From Calendula officinalis (taxonomy: Eukaryota > Streptophyta > Magnoliopsida > Asterales > Asteraceae): DNA of 64,000 nucleotides. Position numbers and translations under genes: made by a program. The notes under the pieces were generated by a model. That model ran no database searches and was not told the origin of the DNA. It worked only from the letters and a program-made list of their open reading frames with translations. This document shows positions 57,954 to 64,000 of the stretch, in pieces. The DNA lies in contig OY970835.1 in the NCBI GenBank assembly GCA_963853835.1, positions 7,121,501 through 7,185,500 on the forward strand, read 5' to 3'. Position 1 is the first letter of the stretch, and every line of letters begins with the position of its first letter.

Positions 57954-58105
57954 ATAATCTTGTTGAAGAGTCTTGTAAGCTGCGTCACCTCATCCTCTTC
58001 TAAGCACCACCACACCTCTATGGAAGCTTGATCTGACCCTATAGCTTTGTTTCTCCCCATTTTCGTAAGAGCCCCTTTAACCTCATTTCGGTAGATCCTT
58101 GTGGT
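57954..58105 (-). mobile_element. LINE remnant, reverse transcriptase N-terminal part, segment 4
   Basis: The minus strand reads TTRIYRNEVKGALTKMGRNK, AIGSDQASIEVWWCLEED and VTQLTRLFNKI, the start of a plant LINE reverse transcriptase (family pattern KAxGPDxIPIEVW). It joins segment 3 across copia A. The last 8 bases (58098-58105) are the left target copy of the hAT-like MITE. Confidence 0.85.
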
Positions 58106-58653
58106 TAGAGGTGGCAATTCAGATCGGGTTCGGGTTGACGGATTCGAGTTCGTGAGTTGGTGGGTCAGAAACCTTCAACCTGAAACCAACTTGTTTATAT
58201 AAACGGGTCAGATATCTCAACCCTAACCTGTTTACCTTCAACCCGAACCTAACCCATATAACCCATTTAATTATACGGGTTACACAGGTTAGCAGGTTAA
58301 ACGGGTTAAACAGGTCAAAATGTTGTTATTATTCTATAAATTCATAACAAAATACCAGAATATTAAATTACTTAGTATCTCTTTTAGTTTTTATCTAATT
58401 ATTAGTTATGTTTGAACTAGTAAACTATAAATTAAGTACACGTATATATTTTTTAAATATATTTTCATAATTAAACGGGTTGACGGGTCGACCCATTTAA
58501 ATTATCATTGACCCGAACCTAACATGTTTATTAAACGAGTCAGTTGATTCGACCCGAGACTGACCCAAATATTTTTTACCTCAACCCAAACCTATTTATT
58601 TTCATGTTGGTTTCAGGTCGGGTTTCATGTCGGATCAGAAATTGCCACCCCTA
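58106..58653. mobile_element. hAT-like MITE, 548 bp
   Basis: Terminal inverted repeats are TAGAGGTGGCAATTC and the complement of AATTGCCACCCCTA, with about two mismatches. An 8-base target duplication, CTTGTGGT/GTTGTGGT (58098-58105, 58654-58661, one mismatch), is the hAT size. Inside are many GGGTTGAC/ACCCGAAC-type words in both orientations around an AT-rich core. It is non-coding. Confidence 0.8.
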
Positions 58654-58869
58654 GTTGTGGTGTCATCGTCATCATGTAGAATACTCTTACTCTATGCAAC
58701 TTCTAGCCATCTCTCTATAAAGAGAGAAGAGATATGCGCCCCATCTTTTCCTAATTTATTTCTCGATTACTATGCTTCTTCCGCTCTCGTTAAAGTAGCA
58801 ACCACAATTTGGTTTTCTTTGTTTCGTTAACAACAACTAGTCGGGAGCTTCGGATACGTCATCAACCTC
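58654..58869 (-). mobile_element. LINE remnant (5' part) and flank before copia D
   Basis: After the MITE the LINE reading direction continues (the ACACCACAAGG join), but within about 100 bases I lose recognisable LINE sequence. The remainder up to the copia D LTR could be LINE or unrelated DNA. Confidence 0.4.
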
Positions 58870-59612
58870 TGTTGGGTTTTCTTAGCCTATTTAGGTTTAG
58901 CCCAACATCATATTTTGGCCCAACTTTATTGGCCCATTGTCTTGATTTATATTTGAGTTTTAGGGTAAATTCATTTAACACACAAAAGAGAAAAGTGAGA
59001 GAGAAATCAGAAAAGAAAAAGAATTTTCGCAGCTTTATTTCCTCATCAGAGCATCTCACTGTTTTGACGATTTCTGGAGTTTGCACCGTCGGATCGTCAC
59101 CAAATTTGGACAGCAGCTTCGTGACATATAAAGGAAGGTTCTGACCATTCGGATCTTCATTTTGAGGTTCGGAAGTCCTGTTTTCATACCCGAACAGATA
59201 CTGCAGTTTTTGGTGATATTTCTTTTTCTTGTTCTTTGATTGTTGCCATAGATCTTGATGTTTGATTCCAAGATTATGATGTTTATTGTATTCCTCTAGT
59301 TTTACCTAAAGAAGACTTTGTATTTCTCTTTTGTGGTTAGTGGATTTAAGCGGCACTAGTTGTCCCGTGGTTTTTACCCGATTTTGGGGTTTTCCACGCT
59401 AAAAATCGGTGTTCTTATTATGTGCTTGTTATTTACCATATTACTGATTTAGGGCTGATTTATCTACTGTTTTGGGGCTGCAACAAGTGTATTCGGTTTG
59501 CCCTAATTGTTTGCATCCTAATAGGTTCAAACGGGTTGGGAAAGTATTGTCAAACGAAGGTTTTAATTCCGCATTTGTTTTATACCGTTTGACCCGTTAT
59601 AATTTCCCGTCA
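58870..59612 (+). repeat. 5' LTR of copia D
   Basis: It starts TGTTGGGTTTTCTTAG and ends CCCGTCA; about 743 bases. TATAAAG at 59127-59133 is a candidate promoter. The right end is set by the PBS remnant. There is no second LTR in the window to confirm it. Confidence 0.75.
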
Positions 59613-59615
59613 AAT

Positions 59616-59626
59616 TTGTATCAGAG
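59616..59626 (+). other. Degenerate primer-binding site of copia D
   Basis: TTGTATCAGAG differs at one base from the usual TGGTATCAGAG site, four bases after the LTR. Confidence 0.7.
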
Positions 59627-59664
59627 ATTTAGGCTATTGATTTGGGATTTAACCTATTTGAACA

Positions 59665-60879
59665 ATGGAAGCTAATACAAGCAGGATGGTTAATTTGAAT
59701 GGTTCTAATTATCATATTTGGAAAGGATAAATGGAAGATCTCCTTTATGTTAAAGATTACTACTTGCCTGTATTTTCTACTGATAAACCTGATAACAAAA
59801 CAGATGCAGAATGGACTATTTTGCATAGACAGGTTTGCGGGTATATTAGGCAATGGGTTGATGATAATGTGTTGAACCATATTTGTGAGGAGACACATGC
59901 ACGTACTCTTTGGAACAAACTTGAACAGTTATATGCTCGAAAAACTGGAAATAACAAGTTGTTCTTAATCAAGAAAATGATGAGATTAAAGTATAATGAT
60001 GGGTCTCCTCTTACTGATCACTTAAATGCTTTTCAGGGTATTATAAATCAGCTTGCATGTATGGGTATTAAGTTTGAATATGAGATACAAGGTTTATGGC
60101 TTCTTGGCACACTACCAGATACTTGGGAGACTTTTAGGACATCTTTGTCCAACTCTGCACCAGATGGTATTATTACTATTGAATTGGCTAAAGGCAGTAT
60201 TCTAAATGAAGAAATGAGAAGAAAGACTCAGGGTTCTTCATCTTCACATTCAGAAGTCTTGGTCACAGAAAGGCGGGGGAGAAGTCAAAGTAAAGGCCCA
60301 AGCAATAGAGGTAATCACCGCAGTAGTTCTAGCAAAGGAAAAGTTGCTGATTATGAGTGTTATAACTGTGGTAGAAAAGGACACACTGTTCGATATTGCA
60401 GACAGTTGAAAAGGGAGAACAAGAAGAAAAATTACAACAACCAGAAGAACAATCACAAGAAAGATGATAATGGTGATGACAAAGTTGAAGTAAATGCCAC
60501 CACAGATGAGTTCTTTGTTTGTTGTGATTATGATATGGTTAATCTTGCTCATGATGATTCGAGTTGGATTTTTGACAGTGGAGCTTCGTGTCATGTTGCA
60601 ACACGAAGAGATTATTATTCATCTTACACTCCAAGTGATTATGGGGTTGTTAGGATGGGTAATACCGGGTTATCAAAGATTGTTGGTATTGGAGAGATTT
60701 GTTTGAAGTTTGACACTGGGATGGAATTGGTTTTGCATAATGTAAAACATGTCCCAGATATGAGACTTAATGTTATCTCCACAAGTCTACTTGATGAAGA
60801 CGGTTACTACAACAGTTCTGGTAATGGTTTGTGGAAAGTGACTCTTGGATCGTTGATTGTAGCAAGAGGTAAAAGGTAA
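59665..60879 (+). pseudogene. Copia D gag and protease
   Basis: ATG at 59665 begins MEANTSRMVNLNGSNYHIWK. TAA at 59728-59730 interrupts the frame where a lysine-type codon would be expected, and the frame then stays open to TAA at 60877-60879. Gag core words: LWNKLEQLYARKTGNNKLFL, LKYNDGSPLTDHLNAFQGI and LLGTLPDTWETF. The zinc knuckle is CYNCGRKGHTVRYC (60358-60399). Protease: WIFDSGASCHVATRRDYYS near 60567. The copy has only two nonsense changes in 400 codons, so it died fairly recently. Confidence 0.9.
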
Positions 60880-62283
60880 TCAAATTTATATGTGGCACAT
60901 CCAAAGATCTCTAATAGCATTGTCAATGCTGTAGAAAATGATGATATTGCTGAGTTATGGAATAAGAGACTTGGTCACATGAGTGAAAAGGGGATGTCTA
61001 TTCTTTCAAAGAAGAATGTGTTATCCGGTGTGCATGATATTAACTTGAAGAAATGTTCTCACTGTTTGGCAGGAAAGCAAACCAGAGTTGCTTTTAAGAG
61101 TCGTTCTTCTTTCAGAATGGAGAACATACTTGATCTTGTACATTCCGATGTTTGTGGTCCCATGAAGACTAGAACACTTGGTGGGTGTTCTTATTTTGTC
61201 ACTTTCATCGATGATCATTCAAGAAAGGTTTGGGTATATACCTTGAAGACTAAAGATCAAGTGTTAGATGTGTTTAAGCAGTTTCGTGCTTTGGTTGAGA
61301 GGCAGACATGGAAGAAACTTAAATGTATTCGTACTGATAATGGAGGTGAATACATTGGCCCGTTTGATGCTTACTGTAGAGAGCATGGAATTCAGCACCA
61401 AAAGACTCCACCAAAGACACCGCAGTTGAATGGCTTAGCAGAGCGGATGAACAGAACTTTGGTTGAGAGAGTCAGATGCTTGCTTTCACATGCAGGCTTG
61501 ACCGGTTCCTTTTGGGGTGAAGCTTTGAATACGGCGGTTCATGTTATTAATTTAACCCCTTGTGTTCCTTTGAATTTTGATGTTCCTGACAGGGTTTGGA
61601 GCGGCAAAGATATTTCATACCGCCACTTACGAGTCTTTGGATGCAAGGCATTTGTGCAAATTCCCAGAGATGAAAGATCAAAGCTTGATGTGAAGACTAA
61701 GCCATGTGTATTCCTCGGGTATGGTGAAAATGAATTTGGGTACAAGTTGTATGAACCAGTTCCAAAGAAACTTGTTCGAAGCCGAGATGTAGTGTTTGAG
61801 GAAGATCAAACATTAAAAGATGTTGAGAAGACTGATAAAGAAACAATTCCTCAATTTAATGATGATCAGACTGATTTGGATCCAATTCCTCCTAAACATG
61901 TTGACTCACAGTTAGGAGATGATGTTCAGAATGATGAAGAACATGGTACTGATAATGTTGAAGTTGATGCTCAACAGCAACCAGATTTAGATGAAGACGT
62001 TCATCCTGAGTTACCAGTACCAGATATGCCACCATTTGTTCCGCTTAGGCGGTCTACTAGAGATCATCATCCTTCCACACGATATTCTGCAAGTGAGTAT
62101 GTATTACTCACTGATGGGGGAGAACCCGAGTGTTATGAAGAAGCTATGGAAGATGAACACAAGAAAGAATGGTTTGAGGCCATGCAAGACGAGATGACTT
62201 CCTTGCATGATAACAATACTTTTGAGTTGGTGAAGTTACCTAAGGGTAAGAAAGCTTTGAAAAACAAGTGGGTTTCAAATTGA
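60880..62283 (+). pseudogene. Copia D integrase and start of reverse transcriptase
   Basis: The same frame resumes after the TAA at 60877. Integrase: LWNKRLGHMSEKGM and CSHCLAGK for zinc, then HSDVCGP, RTDNGGEY and PQLNGLAERMN with the three catalytic acids. Then HLRVFGCKAFVQIP and VFLGYGENEFGYKLYEP, an acidic Asp/Glu-rich linker, and the reverse transcriptase opening (EWFEAMQDEMTSLHDNNTFE). TGA at 62281 results from a single-base loss near 62274; the next frame continues the protein. Confidence 0.9.
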
Positions 62284-62790
62284 AGACTGAAGAACATACT
62301 TCTAGACCTAGATATAAGGCTAGATTGGTGGTTAAAGGCTTCAGTCAGAAAAAGGGTATTGATTTTGATGAGATTTTCTCTCCAGTTGTGAAGATGGGAT
62401 CTATTCGAGTTGTTCTTGGTTTAGCGGCTAGCCTCGATCTTGAGGTTGAGCAAATGGATGTTAAGACAACTTTCCTTCATGGTGAACTGGATAAAGAAAT
62501 CTACATGGAGCAACCTGAAGGTTATCAGGTTAAGGGGAAGGAAGACTACGTTTGTAGACTTCAGAAAAGTTTGTATGGGTTGAAGCAAGCACCAAGACAG
62601 TGGTATAAGAAATTTGAGTCGGTCATAGGGAAGTAAGGCTACCGAAAGACCTTTTCAGATCACTGTGCTTTCTTTCAGAGGTTTGGTGATGATGACTTCA
62701 TCATTTTGTTGCTATATGTTGATGATACGCTGATTGTTGGCAAGAACATTGAAAGAATTGTTAAATTGAAGCAAGATTTGAGCAAGTCTT
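62284..62790 (+). pseudogene. Copia D reverse transcriptase, middle part
   Basis: In the shifted frame: RYKARLVVKGFSQKKGIDFD, QMDVKTTFLHGELDKEIYM and SLYGLKQAPRQWYKKFE. TAA at 62635-62637 replaces what is usually a Gln codon. Beyond it, in the same frame, is FIILLLYVDDTLIVGKN with the catalytic YVDD, then LKQDLSKS, cut at 62790 by the TRIM. Confidence 0.9.
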
Positions 62791-63744
62791 TGATGCATGC
62801 ATGATGTGGCCATGGATTATTGCATGGATGTGGATGGTTGTTGATAATGATGCATGCATGATGTGGCCATAGATTATTGCATGGATGAAGAGGATTAATT
62901 CATAATTAAGTAATAAAAAAAGTTACCAATAAGTTCATTAGTGACATTTAAGTCCACTAGTGATATTTAATCATTTAGTTAATGTGTGTTTATTACAAAC
63001 CTTTTGGGTTTGTAACCTTTTTTATTTACTTATTAAGGCTATATAAGCCATTTATAATCATTATAATGGAAGTTGAATGTTATATGAAAAAAAAAGTTGA
63101 AGCGTTTGAGAAAATAGTTTCTCTCCCAAAATTGTTCTTTGTGTTGAACACATTTTGAAGACCGATTCACGGCATTCTTGGAATCAACGTGTTTTTGTGT
63201 TAGATTATCCGGTATTCGTAGAATCAACGGGTCAATCTATTCTATCGTTCTTTTTTTTCCCCTACATCAGTTGGTATCATGATGTGGCCATGGATTATTG
63301 CATGGATGTGGATGGTTGTTGATAATGATGCATGCATGATGTGTCCATGGATTATTGCATGGATGAAGAGGATTAATTCACAATTAAGTAATAAAAAAGT
63401 TACCAATAAGTTCATTAGTGACATTTAAGTCCACTAGTGATATTTAATCATTTAGTTAATGTGTGTTTATTACAAACATTTTGGGTTTGTAACCTTTTTT
63501 ATTTACTTATTAAGGCTATATAAGCCATTTATAATCATTGTAATGGAAGTTGAATGTTATATGAAAAAAAAAATTGAAGCTTTTGAGAAAATAGTTTCTC
63601 TCCCAAAATTGTTCTTTGTGTTGAACACATTTTGAAGACCGATTCACGGCATTCTTGGAATCAACGTGTTTTTGTGTTAGATTATCCGGTATTCGTAGAA
63701 TCAACGGGTCAATCTATTCAATCGTTCTTTTTTCCCCTACATCA
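62791..63744 (+). mobile_element. TRIM retrotransposon with only a PBS stub between its LTRs
   Basis: LTR 62791-63269 (479 bases), then ten bases GTTGGTATCA (63270-63279), then LTR 63280-63744 (465 bases). The target duplication is GTCTT (62786-62790, 63745-63749). Both LTRs begin TGATG and end CCCTACATCA. They differ mainly by 11 extra bases at the left start (TGATGCATGCA) and by A/T run lengths. Each LTR carries two copies of a GATGTGGCCATGGATTATTG-like unit, and GGCTATATAAGCC near the middle as a candidate promoter. There is no polypurine tract or other internal sequence. Confidence 0.92.
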
Positions 63745-63749
63745 GTCTT

Positions 63750-63958
63750 TTGCTATGAAAGATTTGGGGCTAGCAAAACAAATCCTTGGCATACGAATTA
63801 CTCGATATAGAAGTGCCAAGAAGCTGCATATATCACAAGAGCAATACATTGAGAAGGTGCTTAGCAGGTTCAACATGGATAAAGCTAAAGTGGTTAGTTC
63901 CCCTCTTACTACCAACTTTAAGCTAACTGATAAAGATTTCCCTTACTACAAAGAATGA
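63750..63958 (+). pseudogene. Copia D reverse transcriptase, continued after the TRIM
   Basis: FAMKDLGLAKQILGIRITRY, AKKLHISQEQYIEKVLSRF and VVSSPLTTNFKLTDKD continue the domain in register with LSKS at 62790. TGA at 63956 ends the frame, but the family reading (EIEETDRVPYASAV) goes on in another frame to the end of the window, indicating one more single-base shift near 63950. Confidence 0.9.
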
Positions 63959-64000
63959 GATTGAAGAGACGGATAGAGTTCCATATGCCTCAGCGGTTGG

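Larger units (their letters stand above)
58870..64000 (+). mobile_element. Ty1/copia element D, 3' end outside window
   Basis: The 5' LTR (58870-59612) is followed by a worn PBS, gag with zinc knuckle, protease, integrase and reverse transcriptase in copia order. A TRIM is inserted in the reverse transcriptase at 62791-63744. Single-base lesions at 59728, 60877, near 62274, 62635 and near 63950 disable it. RNase H and the 3' LTR lie beyond the window. Confidence 0.9.

Overview
The window is nuclear DNA of a flowering plant, most likely Asteraceae (daisy family). It is AT-rich and made almost entirely of nested plant retrotransposons. The only host gene is a decayed sesquiterpene synthase whose exon sequence resembles germacrene-type synthases of Asteraceae. 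The family assignment comes from remembered protein similarity; no search was run. There are no bacterial features, tRNA, rRNA or CRISPR arrays.

Layout. (1) 1-~5557: the 3' part of a Sirevirus-type Ty1/copia element, with the reverse transcriptase/RNase H end, a spacer packed with a TACTACTG motif, a three-piece broken env-position gene, a polypurine tract and the 3' LTR. (2) ~5558-7400: DNA-transposon debris: a GAGCTC-rich repeat holding a Stowaway MITE, and a CACTA terminus. (3) 7429-10902, minus strand: a terpene synthase pseudogene with exons 1-5, carrying a complete TRIM retrotransposon in intron 2. (4) ~11040-~58870: one antisense LINE split by four insertions. These are a 21.5-kb tandem array of a coding-less Ty3/gypsy-type element (11324-32824), a Harbinger-like MITE (33522-33805), a copia element 'A' (34151-57953) and a hAT-like MITE (58106-58653). 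Copia A was itself interrupted by the large copia 'B' (34771-46612, plus strand) and by copia 'C' (50142-57543, minus strand). (5) 58870-end: copia 'D', plus strand, running out of the window and interrupted by a TRIM whose whole internal domain is a 10-base primer-binding-site stub (62791-63744).

Most boundaries rest on paired signals: target-site duplications (agaat, cgggt, atttt, caagt, gtctt), primer-binding sites matching the methionine-tRNA type (TGGTATCA...), polypurine tracts, and host or element reading frames that resume on the far side. LTR comparison gives a rough order. The LINE is oldest, then A, then B (5 differences in 341 bases). C (no difference noticed in 654 bases) and the gypsy-type array (few differences among four 3491-base LTRs) are youngest.

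No functional host gene is visible. The most unusual structures are the four-LTR/three-internal array with identical LTR lengths, the TRIM reduced to LTR-PBS-LTR, the recently moved but coding-dead copia C, and the motif arrays in the two Sirevirus-like elements.
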